64,000 nt of DNA. Source: Chryseobacterium gleum (GTDB lineage Bacteria > Bacteroidota > Bacteroidia > Flavobacteriales > Weeksellaceae). Location of the stretch: NCBI RefSeq assembly GCF_900636535.1, contig NZ_LR134289.1, forward strand, positions 1,054,001 to 1,118,000, read 5' to 3'. The translations under genes and the position numbers were made by a program. Positions 51,859 to 59,128 of the stretch are shown here, one piece after another (position 1 is the stretch's first letter; the number at the start of each line of letters is the position of its first letter). Below the pieces are notes generated by a model. It did not search any database. It was not told the origin of the DNA and saw only the letters and a program-made list of their open reading frames with translations.

Positions 51859-51868
51859 TACAAATGTA
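51859..51868. promoter_or_regulatory. BlaI-type operator TACAAATGTA
   Basis: The palindrome TACA-AA-TGTA matches the core of known BlaI/MecI operators (TACAnnTGTA). It overlaps the -7 box of the blaI promoter, where bound repressor would block RNA polymerase. It is flanked at some distance by an exact 9-base inverted repeat, TATCACTAA (51839-51847) and TTAGTGATA (51899-51907). Confidence 0.65.
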
Positions 51869-51890
51869 GAAATAAAATTGAATCAAACAA
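51861..51890 (-). promoter_or_regulatory. Promoter of the blaI-blaR1 unit
   Basis: Minus strand: TTG, exactly 19 bases, TACATTTG, a full consensus match, with a leader of about 60 bases to the blaI ATG. Confidence 0.75.
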
Positions 51891-52125
51891 CTATTTTTTT
51901 AGTGATAAATAAATAAAAATAATAACTGACTGTAAATCAAGCAAATAAAAATAGTTAAAATATATTAATTTTTTAACGGAGTGAAAAATATACCTCCTTA
52001 ATTCATATAAAAAGAAGCATTTAAAGGATAAATTCTTAAAACTTGTTAATTTTTATTAAATAAAATTAAAATGAATTTGTTTTAACCGGGAAATTATATT
52101 TATTTTAGTGCTTTAAAAATTTCTC
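51891..52125. other. AT-rich intergenic region
   Basis: Strongly AT-rich upstream region between the blaI promoter and the 52126 gene (the whole gap is 332 bases). No further structure was recognised. Confidence 0.5.
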
Positions 52126-52707
52126 ATGAAAAGATATAATTTATTGATTGTACTATTACTGCTTATTTTTAACATTACTACAGCACAAAAAAAGGGTTCT
52201 CCTGCTGCCGACCTTAGCATACTAAAAGATACTAAATCAAAAATCGAAGCTACCGTTCCATTGGTTATTCAACATCTTCAGACGATTGCGACCAAAGAGG
52301 GAGATCAGAATATTGTGAACAACGGAAAGATTACCTTAGGTAAAGAATATGCTATTGTAGAATCTGAATGGTTCTTATATAGAAATAATATGAAAAACTG
52401 CATCCTGAATAACTCTTCTAAAAAAGCTAAAAAATGCATGGAATACCATAACAATATGTTTAGAGGTACCATGATCAACTATAATAATTACATTACTAAC
52501 CTAACAAGAAAGAACGGATATTTAGGCGTAGATGGTGATACCAAATTTGATTTTAAGCCAGCTGATATCGCTACAAAACTGAGTGAAGCTTATTTCAATG
52601 CCAATGAAGCTGCGGGAAGAATGAAGGCTGACCAGAAAAGAGATTTTCTGGGACAGACAATGTCTGATGACAACAAGCTTACCCCTTACGCCCAGCTGGC
52701 TCAATAA
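52126..52707 (+). CDS. Secreted hypothetical protein
   Basis: A 193-residue exported protein: Sec signal peptide about 1-20 (LLIVLLLLIFNITTAQ), then a largely helical mature part. Cys residues in 'NNMKNCILNNSSKKAKKCMEYHNN' (about 91 and 104) could form a disulfide. The middle has 'ITLGKEYAIVESEWFLYRNN' and the C-terminus 'LSEAYFNANEAAGRMKADQKRD'. No family was recognised. It is monocistronic and followed by a strong terminator, then by a structured intergenic element. Confidence 0.65.
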   Translation: MKRYNLLIVLLLLIFNITTAQKKGSPAADLSILKDTKSKIEATVPLVIQHLQTIATKEGDQNIVNNGKITLGKEYAIVESEWFLYRNNMKNCILNNSSKKAKKCMEYHNNMFRGTMINYNNYITNLTRKNGYLGVDGDTKFDFKPADIATKLSEAYFNANEAAGRMKADQKRDFLGQTMSDDNKLTPYAQLAQ

Positions 52708-52730
52708 TATCTGAAGTCACATAAAAATAA

Positions 52731-52764
52731 AAAATAGAACTGCAATTGCGGTTCTATTTTTTTT
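52731..52764 (+). terminator. Terminator after the 52126 gene
   Basis: Stem AAAATAGAAC-tGC / GCg-GTTCTATTTT with an AATT loop and a T run. Confidence 0.85.
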
Positions 52765-52768
52765 AAAA

Positions 52769-52901
52769 GCAAAAAATCTCTACCGGAAAAGTAGTTTTGT
52801 GGTACTAATCATAAAACCCTTGGGGAAAAAGTAGAAAATTAGGCAGAGATTTTTTTGCATACACTCTACAGATCAACTGTCCTACCCATGATCTGTAAGA
52901 G
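52769..52901. ncRNA. Candidate structured RNA or miniature element (two hairpins)
   Basis: Arms GCAAAAAATCTCTaCC (52769-52784) and GGcAGAGATTTTTTTGC (52842-52858) pair over about 15 bp and enclose 57 bases; the right arm ends in seven T. A second hairpin CTCTACAGATC / GATCTGTaAGAG (52864-52901) follows at once. No coding frame is visible. It may be a small RNA with its terminator, or a miniature inverted-repeat element; the strand is unresolved. Placed as an element, not as a known RNA family. Confidence 0.4.
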
Positions 52902-52980
52902 CTTTACAAAAATAGGTCTACGTCCTCTATTGGCAGAACAATACCTGTAGAATTAAACGTTCAACATTGTAGAAGTAATA

Positions 52981-53436
52981 CTACTTTCCCTGTTTCCACC
53001 AGTGGTAGTAATTGTGCATGTCGTCATGCTCAAATCCGCAACGCGGGTATAATGCGTTTCCGATATTATTGGTCTTTTCTGTTTCAAGCATCAATCCGCA
53101 TGCTCCTGTTTCTTCACACCATTGCTTACTACGATCTATTAATGCTACAGAAATTCCTTTTCCTCTGTAATCAGGATGAACAAACAGATCGCTTAGTAAC
53201 CATTGCTTTTGCAGTTTTGTATAATGGAATAACTTATAAAGCTGTACAAATCCTACCGCTTTTCTATCTGCTATTGCAAGAAAAATATCCGACTCACTGT
53301 TTAAAAACCGTTCCTTGAGAAAAGCTTTTCCTTTTTCAACATCGGATTCCTGTCTGTAAAAAACCCGGTAAAGATTGAACAATTCAGCCGTTTCATCAAG
53401 ATCCTCAAGACCTGCCTTTTTAATAGTGTAATTCAT
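52981..53436 (-). CDS. GNAT-family N-acetyltransferase
   Basis: A 151-residue single-domain GNAT enzyme using acetyl-CoA. The core is 'LFVHPDYRGKGISVALIDRSKQWCEETG', with the acetyl-CoA loop RGKGIS at about 94-99 (R/Q-x-x-G-x-G/A). The N-terminus is 'IKKAGLEDLDETAELFNLYRVFYRQES' and the C-terminus 'LYPRCGFEHDDMHNYYHWW' is the typical Y...GF end. The acceptor is unknown. It stands alone and divergent from the oxygenase gene at 53619. Confidence 0.9.
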   Translation of the reverse strand: MNYTIKKAGLEDLDETAELFNLYRVFYRQESDVEKGKAFLKERFLNSESDIFLAIADRKAVGFVQLYKLFHYTKLQKQWLLSDLFVHPDYRGKGISVALIDRSKQWCEETGACGLMLETEKTNNIGNALYPRCGFEHDDMHNYYHWWKQGK

Positions 53437-53522
53437 TGTTATTTATATTTTTTATTACATGGCAAAAGTAGCCTTAAACAGGAATGATGGTACCATCCAG
53501 AAATATATTAAACCTATAGGCC

Positions 53523-53552
53523 AGATATCATCAGTTTTATGTATTGATATCT
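53523..53552. promoter_or_regulatory. Candidate operator: inverted repeat AGATATCA/TGATATCT
   Basis: An exact 8-base inverted repeat with a 14-base spacer, 67 bases upstream of the oxygenase gene, in the divergent region with a GNAT gene. Its function is inferred only from position. Confidence 0.35.
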
Positions 53553-53618
53553 AAATACCGCATGTTTTGGATTGTATCATTCTGGACAACGTCAGATTTT
53601 TGCAGGTAAATCAAACCA

Positions 53619-54332
53619 ATGAAAGATATTGTTCATAAAATAAAAAATACAGACTGGCTGCAACTTACGGAAACAATGCATCAAAACGGATATGCTATTA
53701 TTCCCGGGTTATTATCTGAAGATGATTGCGAAACATTAAAATCCAATTATGACCATTCTGTTCTTTTCCGCAAAACAGTTGTCATGGCCAGACACCGTTT
53801 CGGCCTCGGAGAATATAAGTATTTTAATTATCCGTTACCTGAGATGATTCAGACCATAAGAACAACTATATATCCTTATCTGGCATCAATTGCCAACACA
53901 TGGTTTAAAGCATTGCATATTGATACCCAATTTCCTTTGCAGCATCAGGAATTTCTGGATCAATGTCATGCCAATGGACAGCAAAAAGCCACTGTTTTAA
54001 TTCTGAAATATGGAAAAGGTGGATTTAATACGCTGCATCAGGATTTATATGGAGATATTTATTTCCCTATTCAGATCGTATTAATGCTTAGCGAACCTGA
54101 CGGAGATTTTACAGGAGGTGAGTTTGTACTTACCCAGCAAATTCCAAGGGCACAGTCTAAAGCCATTGTTTTAAAGCCTAAAAAAGGAGACGTCCTTATT
54201 TTCACGACTCAGTTTAAGCCGGAAAAAGGCACAAAAGGATATTACAGGGTTAATATGAAACATGGCGTAAGTGAAGTTAAAGAAGGAAACCGCTATGCTT
54301 TGGGTATTATTTTCCATGATGCGGTCAATTAG
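53619..54332 (+). CDS. 2OG-Fe(II) oxygenase, nucleic-acid repair type (PF09859-like)
   Basis: A 237-residue cytoplasmic iron- and 2-oxoglutarate-dependent dioxygenase. The catalytic triad is read as H140 and D142 in 'FNTLHQDLYGD' and H215 in 'RVNMKHGVSE'; R225 in 'KEGNR' probably binds 2-oxoglutarate. The segments 'MARHRFGLGEYKYFNYPLPE', 'FTGGEFVLTQQIPRAQS' and 'GIIFHDA' match the family described as oxygenases acting on damaged or alkylated DNA. The gene is 11 bases upstream of an Ada-like zinc protein gene and both are on one strand. A substrate in alkylated nucleic acid is likely but not proven. Confidence 0.85.
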   Translation: MKDIVHKIKNTDWLQLTETMHQNGYAIIPGLLSEDDCETLKSNYDHSVLFRKTVVMARHRFGLGEYKYFNYPLPEMIQTIRTTIYPYLASIANTWFKALHIDTQFPLQHQEFLDQCHANGQQKATVLILKYGKGGFNTLHQDLYGDIYFPIQIVLMLSEPDGDFTGGEFVLTQQIPRAQSKAIVLKPKKGDVLIFTTQFKPEKGTKGYYRVNMKHGVSEVKEGNRYALGIIFHDAVN

Positions 54333-54343
54333 TTTTTAAAATT

Positions 54344-54613
54344 ATGACTATGATTCAACATTCTCAGATATCACCCGAAGATCTCAGAAGCAAAATCCAC
54401 AGTAGGGAAATCTGTTTTGGAGGTAATAAACAATTAAAAATTTACGGATTGTTCAGTTGCCGTTCAGGAAAAAGGATGAAGAAGGAAAACAGGGTTTTCT
54501 TTACAGATGAAAAAGATGCTTTACAGAATAATTACCGTCCGTGCGGACATTGTATGAGGGAGGCATATCAACAATGGAAGGAATTAATTGTTAAGAGAAA
54601 GCTCCAGGGATGA
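54344..54613 (+). CDS. Ada-like zinc-binding domain protein
   Basis: An 89-residue protein consisting only of the N-terminal metal-binding fold of the alkylation repair protein Ada. Conserved pieces are 'GGNKQLKIYGLFSCRSGKRMK', 'ENRVFFTDEKDALQNNYRPC' and GHCMREAY. Cys39, Cys67 and Cys70 with His69 are candidate ligands. The Ada residue that takes methyl groups from phosphotriesters (in GIFCRPSC) has no Cys here: the segment reads GLFSC, shortened by three residues. So it probably binds zinc and DNA without being a methyl acceptor. It is co-transcribed with the repair oxygenase (11-base gap). Confidence 0.82.
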   Translation: MTMIQHSQISPEDLRSKIHSREICFGGNKQLKIYGLFSCRSGKRMKKENRVFFTDEKDALQNNYRPCGHCMREAYQQWKELIVKRKLQG

Positions 54614-54699
54614 ATTAAAAATTTATAGAAATTATGGTTCTTCATTCATATTGTTCAAATCAAATTGATATTATTGTGAAACATTAATCTTTATTACTC

Positions 54700-55470
54700 A
54701 TGGTGAAAATAGTATTTCTGGGATTGTTTGCTTCCTGCTTTCTTATGATCTCGGCACAAAATAAGGCTGTTATGGAAATTAACTATGAAACTAAGATAAT
54801 TTCCGATAGCTTAAATAAGGAAAAAGTGAAAGTTTATTCATCCGTTTTACTATGTAATAATACAGAATCCATCTATTGTAGCGCAGAGGCTAAAGCATAT
54901 TATAAAGGAAATTTCACACAAACTATCAATACAAATTATGGAAACATACCGAAATATCCTAAAGCCGTAGAAAGTATTTATAATGCTAAAGGTATTATTC
55001 ATGCATATCTCCCGGTAGGAAAATATATTTTTTCGTTTGAGGAGCCTAAATTAGATTAGGAAGTTTTGAATGAAATGAAACATATAAAAGGTTTCAAATG
55101 CCAGCTGGCAAGAACCATAACTGATACAGGAGATACTTTTTTTGCGTGGTTTACCACTGAGATTGCTATTCCGGATGGACCATTCCGATTCAAAGGACTT
55201 TCAGGTTTAATTTTGGAGGTGTTCAATAAAAATAAAACTATCGAAATATATGCAACAGAGATTAAAAGATCAGACGAAATTATAGAGCCGTTAACCTATT
55301 ATAATGAGGTTAAAGCTAAAAGTAAGAAACAGTTTTTGGAAGCAAGAAAAAGTTTTCACGAAAATCCATCAATATATAATGGCAATTTGAAAGTTATAGA
55401 TTCTAATGGTAATGACAAAACTAAAATTATGACGGACCGTTTAAAAAATACAAATACTTTTCTTGATTAA
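54700..55470 (+). pseudogene. GLPGLI-family gene interrupted by a TAG stop
   Basis: One frame from ATG 54700 to TAA 55470 codes for a GLPGLI protein (about 256 codons) broken only by a TAG at 55057-55059. The signal peptide is present (VFLGLFASCFLMISAQ). Before the stop the text reads FSFEEPKLD; after it EVLNEMKHIKGFKCQLARTI and 'FFAWFTTEIAIPDGPFRFKGLSGLI'. In the two intact paralogues the aligned residue is Trp (AWKILPE and EWKILPE), so one G-to-A change turned TGG into TAG. The motif reads GLSGLI rather than GLPGLI, another sign of relaxed constraint. No other frame damage is visible, so the change is recent or the stop is read through. Confidence 0.8.
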
Positions 55471-55501
55471 AATCACTTTGCATTAAATCATTTTAAACAT
55501 A

Positions 55502-55539
55502 AAAAAATCGGTATAACAATACGTCATACCGATTTTTCG
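55502..55539. terminator. Bidirectional terminator at the tRNA array end
   Basis: Stem AAAAATCGGTAT / ATACCGATTTTT enclosing 11 bases. It serves the minus-strand tRNA array (last gene ends at 55545) and probably the plus-strand GLPGLI pseudogene. Confidence 0.8.
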
Positions 55540-55544
55540 TTTAG

Positions 55545-55617
<73 letters not shown>

Positions 55618-55655
55618 GTATATTTTTAGAGTGCTAACCGAAAGCACTGACTTAG

Positions 55656-55728
<73 letters not shown>

Positions 55729-55766
55729 GTGTATTTTTAAAGTGTTTACCGAAAACACTGACTTAG

Positions 55767-55839
<73 letters not shown>

Positions 55840-55877
55840 GTGTATTTTTAGAGTGCTTACCGAAAGCACTGGCTTAG

Positions 55878-55950
<73 letters not shown>

Positions 55951-55988
55951 GTGTATTTTTAGAGTGTTTACCGTAAACACTGACTTAG

Positions 55989-56061
<73 letters not shown>

Positions 56062-56072
56062 ATATTGGATTG

Positions 56073-56080
56073 CAAAGGTA
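56073..56080 (-). promoter_or_regulatory. -7 box of the tRNA array promoter
   Basis: TACCTTTG on the minus strand matches TAnnTTTG, 11 bases before the first tRNA. Transcription would start only a few bases upstream of the tRNA. The -33 TTG is not evident. Confidence 0.6.
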
Positions 56081-56150
56081 CGAATAATTTTTAAAATTCC
56101 TAATTTTTCTTTTAAATAAAGGACTTTTATAAAAACTATTTTATTATTTG

Positions 56151-56158
56151 TATCTTTG
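56151..56158 (+). promoter_or_regulatory. -7 promoter box at the start of the TsaC/YciO gene
   Basis: TATCTTTG ends 4 bases before the ATG at 56163, so the transcript is probably leaderless or nearly so. Confidence 0.55.
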
Positions 56159-56162
56159 TTCT

Positions 56163-56774
56163 ATGGCAAAAATATTGAAAATTTATCCGGACAACCCACA
56201 GGAAAATCTTGTGAATGAGGTTATTAAAACATTAAACAATGGTGGGCTGATCATTTATCCTTCAGATACGGTTTATGCTTTAGGCTGTAATATTTTTGAT
56301 ATCAAAGCCATGGAAAAACTGGCTCAGTTGAAAAAAATGAAGCTTGAGAAGTCAAAATTCTCGATTATCTGTAATGATCTCAGCCATCTTTCCGACTTTA
56401 CAAGACCTATTGACACCTCAGTTTTCAGATTTTTGAAAAGTCATCTTCCGGGTCCATTCACTTTCATTCTGGAAGCTAATAAAAGTTTGCCTTTAGCCTA
56501 TAAAGGTCATAAAACCATCGGGATCCGCGTTCCTGATCACCCGATTCCGCAACTTATTGTTGAAAAGCTGGGACACCCTATTGCCTCAACTTCCATTAAG
56601 GATGATGATGAAATCATTGAGTATTCTACCGATCCTGAGCTTATTGCAGAAAAATATGATCACCTGGTAGACATTGTGATTGATTCGGGATATGGGGATA
56701 ATGTAGCATCCACTATTGTTGACCTTACTTCAGGAGAACCGGAGATTATCCGTCAGGGAAAAGGAATTATTTAA
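56163..56774 (+). CDS. Threonylcarbamoyl-AMP synthase-family protein (Sua5/YciO/TsaC)
   Basis: A 203-residue protein of the Sua5/YciO/YrdC family. TsaC-type members make threonylcarbamoyl-AMP for the t6A37 modification of ANN-decoding tRNAs. Conserved parts: 'NNGGLIIYPSDTVYALGCNI' (the KxR...SxN-type pocket start), 'KSKFSIICNDLSHLSDFTRP', 'FRFLKSHLPGPFTFILEANK', 'KTIGIRVPDHPI' and 'SGYGDNVASTIVDLTSGEPEIIRQGKG'. The start at MAKILKIYPDNP is chosen; the longer frame adds five residues across the -7 box. YciO members with the same fold may act elsewhere; this one could be either. It opens a tight run of six genes. Confidence 0.9.
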   Translation: MAKILKIYPDNPQENLVNEVIKTLNNGGLIIYPSDTVYALGCNIFDIKAMEKLAQLKKMKLEKSKFSIICNDLSHLSDFTRPIDTSVFRFLKSHLPGPFTFILEANKSLPLAYKGHKTIGIRVPDHPIPQLIVEKLGHPIASTSIKDDDEIIEYSTDPELIAEKYDHLVDIVIDSGYGDNVASTIVDLTSGEPEIIRQGKGII

Positions 56775-56780
56775 TTCAAA

Positions 56781-57485
56781 ATGATGAGTCTTACCGGGAA
56801 ATATGCTGCAGGGATTTTACTTACTTTTATTCTTTTAGCTGCTGCGATGCTTTATTCTAATCCGGCGATTACTTTAATAACTGGGATAAGAAAAATTACG
56901 GCAGACCATTTTTTTTTCAGCGGAATAATATTGTGGATCATTTTGATTATTGTATTTCTATACAGTATTTTTATTGAGAAAAGTTCTTTTTTACTTAAAG
57001 AAGAGAAAAAATATGCCATAGGTTTTTATATCAAAGCTGTTCTGAGCTTATATTTTATCTGTATACTCGGCGGATCCATTCTGAATGCCTTCAGTATGTT
57101 CATTATAAAGGAAAAAGTAAGTGATAAACTTCTGAATCTTATACCTATTTTCAGAAACAACTATTTTTTAATTACTTTTACATCACTTACAGCTGCTATT
57201 GTAGAAGAATTCCTGATGCGGGGTTATATACAGTCCAGAATTGAAAAAATTTATAACAATCCGGTAGCAGGAATTATTATTTCCTCTGTTTTATTCGGGA
57301 TTCTGCATAGCACTTACGGTACCATAGCCCAGGTTATCGGACCTTTATTTATCGGACTTGTCTTTGCTTTGTTTTACAAACGTTATTCAAATATTAAAAT
57401 TCTGATTATCTGTCATTTTATGATTGATTTTATAGCGATGACAGGGATGAATTTTATTGACATTAAACACTTATCTGTATTTTAA
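56781..57485 (+). CDS. CPBP-family intramembrane metalloprotease
   Basis: A 234-residue inner-membrane protein of the CAAX protease/bacteriocin-processing (Abi/CPBP) family. Several hydrophobic helices span it. The three catalytic motifs are in order: 'AAIVEEFLMRGYIQSRIE' (EExxxR), 'SSVLFGILHSTYG' (FxxxH) and 'IICHFMIDFIAM' (HxxxD), forming a di-Glu/His intramembrane site. The substrate is unknown in this lineage. It begins 6 bases after the TsaC-like gene and ends 4 bases before yaaA, so it is in the same operon. Confidence 0.9.
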   Translation: MMSLTGKYAAGILLTFILLAAAMLYSNPAITLITGIRKITADHFFFSGIILWIILIIVFLYSIFIEKSSFLLKEEKKYAIGFYIKAVLSLYFICILGGSILNAFSMFIIKEKVSDKLLNLIPIFRNNYFLITFTSLTAAIVEEFLMRGYIQSRIEKIYNNPVAGIIISSVLFGILHSTYGTIAQVIGPLFIGLVFALFYKRYSNIKILIICHFMIDFIAMTGMNFIDIKHLSVF

Positions 57486-57489
57486 CATT

Positions 57490-58248
57490 ATGAAAATTAT
57501 AACATCTCCGGCAAAATTGATGAACGTAGAAAATTCAACGAACCTGTTGAAAACCACTACCCCGAAATTCATTGAAGACGCTGCATTTATACAATCTTAT
57601 TTAAAAGAAAAATCACCAAAATATCTTTCCGAACTGATGGAAATATCAGCTAAGCTGGCTGATGAAAACTGGGAAAGGAATCAAAAATGGAAATCCAGGC
57701 CTACCGCAAAAGAATCTGCTCCGGCCATGTTTGCTTTTACAGGAGAAGTTTACAGAGGTCTTGATGCTAAAACACTGGATAAAAATGCGGTAGATTACCT
57801 TCAGAAAAACTACAGAATCCTTTCCGGGCTTTACGGTTTACTGAAACCTTCGGATAAAGTAATGTTGTACAGGCTTGAAATGGGACGTCCGTTTGAATTT
57901 GAGCAATACAAAAACCTATATGAATTCTGGAGAGAAAAGATCACAGAACAGCTGAATTCCGAAATGAAAAAAGGAGAGCTTTTACTTCATCTTGCCAGCA
58001 ATGAGTACGGAAAAGTAATCGACAGAAAAAAGCTGAACCATACAGTAATCGACTTTGATTTTTACGAGTTGAAAGATGGAAAACTCAAGACCATTGTAGT
58101 GTATACCAAACATGCAAGAGGTCTTGTAGTAAGATTTTGTGCAGAAACCAACGCCAAAACTCTGGAGGATGTAAAAGCATTCAACTATGAAGGATACAGA
58201 ATTGATGAAGAAAAGTCCACAGATACAAAACTGGTTTTTACAAGATAA
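57490..58248 (+). CDS. yaaA: Peroxide stress protein YaaA
   Basis: A 252-residue cytoplasmic protein of the UPF0246/YaaA family, which lowers free iron and protects DNA under hydrogen peroxide in E. coli. Conserved segments: 'MKIITSPAKLMNVENSTN' at the start, 'SAKLADENWERNQKWKSRPT', 'APAMFAFTGEVYRGLDAKTL', 'LRFCAETN'-like 'LVVRFCAETNAKTLEDV' and 'FNYEGYRIDEEKSTDTKLVF'. The start at the internal MKIITSPAK is chosen, since the longer frame from 57457 overlaps the end of the CPBP gene. Zero-base spacing to prmC. Confidence 0.93.
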   Translation: MKIITSPAKLMNVENSTNLLKTTTPKFIEDAAFIQSYLKEKSPKYLSELMEISAKLADENWERNQKWKSRPTAKESAPAMFAFTGEVYRGLDAKTLDKNAVDYLQKNYRILSGLYGLLKPSDKVMLYRLEMGRPFEFEQYKNLYEFWREKITEQLNSEMKKGELLLHLASNEYGKVIDRKKLNHTVIDFDFYELKDGKLKTIVVYTKHARGLVVRFCAETNAKTLEDVKAFNYEGYRIDEEKSTDTKLVFTR

Positions 58249-59097
58249 ATGACAATTTCAGCCTTTAAAAAATATTTCAAAGCAGAACTTTCCAGCCTTT
58301 ATACTGAGTCGGAAAGTATATTTTTATCGTCTTTATTCATTCACCAGATTACAGGTTTTGATAATTTCCAGCAAAGGAGATTCTCAGAACAGGAACTTTT
58401 AACAGCTGATGAAGAAAAACTTAGCCATTTTGTATCAGAACTTAAAACCGGGAGACCTTACCAGCAGATATTGGGTGAAACCGAATTTTACGGAATGAAA
58501 TTTTTCGTAGATGAAAATGTACTGATTCCCCGTCCTGAAACGGAAGAACTGCTGGAAATTGCGATCAGGGAGATCAAAAATTCAAAGTTTAAGGATCAGG
58601 ATATAAAGATTCTGGATATTGGAACCGGAAGCGGAATTATTTCTCTGGTCTTAAAGAAGTATTTTCCTGAAGCCCACATCTCCTCTGTTGATTTTTCTGA
58701 AAAAGCCTTGAACACTGCAAAAAGAAATGCAGAGTACCATCAGCTGGAGATCAATTTCATCCACGCCGATTATCTTAATTATGAACCGGGTGAAGACTAT
58801 GATATTATCATTTCAAATCCGCCATACATCGGGATTGAAGAAGAGATTGAAATTGCAGATTCAGTAAAAGAATTTGAACCCAAAATGGCTCTTTTTTCCC
58901 CTACTGCTGATGCTTTGATCTTTTACAGGAAAATTGCAGAAGATGCTAAAAAATATTTATCAGAGGATGGACTTTTATTTTTAGAAATCAATCAGAAATT
59001 AGGTCCCGAAACGCTGGACCTGTATCATTATTTTTCTAACGTTCAATTATTAAAGGATTTATCTGAAAATGACAGGTTTATTTATGGAAGGAAATAA
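58249..59097 (+). CDS. prmC: Release factor glutamine methyltransferase PrmC
   Basis: A 282-residue SAM-dependent enzyme that methylates the glutamine of the GGQ motif in RF1 and RF2. N-terminal helical domain about 1-90. The SAM-binding GTGSGIISL follows 'IKILDIG' (about 122-137). The active-site NPPY occurs in 'IIISNPPYIGIEEEIE' (about 181-196). 'PRPETEELLE' near residue 90 is also diagnostic. Its ATG directly abuts the yaaA stop codon, which suggests coupled translation. Confidence 0.95.
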   Translation: MTISAFKKYFKAELSSLYTESESIFLSSLFIHQITGFDNFQQRRFSEQELLTADEEKLSHFVSELKTGRPYQQILGETEFYGMKFFVDENVLIPRPETEELLEIAIREIKNSKFKDQDIKILDIGTGSGIISLVLKKYFPEAHISSVDFSEKALNTAKRNAEYHQLEINFIHADYLNYEPGEDYDIIISNPPYIGIEEEIEIADSVKEFEPKMALFSPTADALIFYRKIAEDAKKYLSEDGLLFLEINQKLGPETLDLYHYFSNVQLLKDLSENDRFIYGRK

Positions 59098-59128
59098 GTA
59101 ATTTTACTTCCATATATATACATAACCT

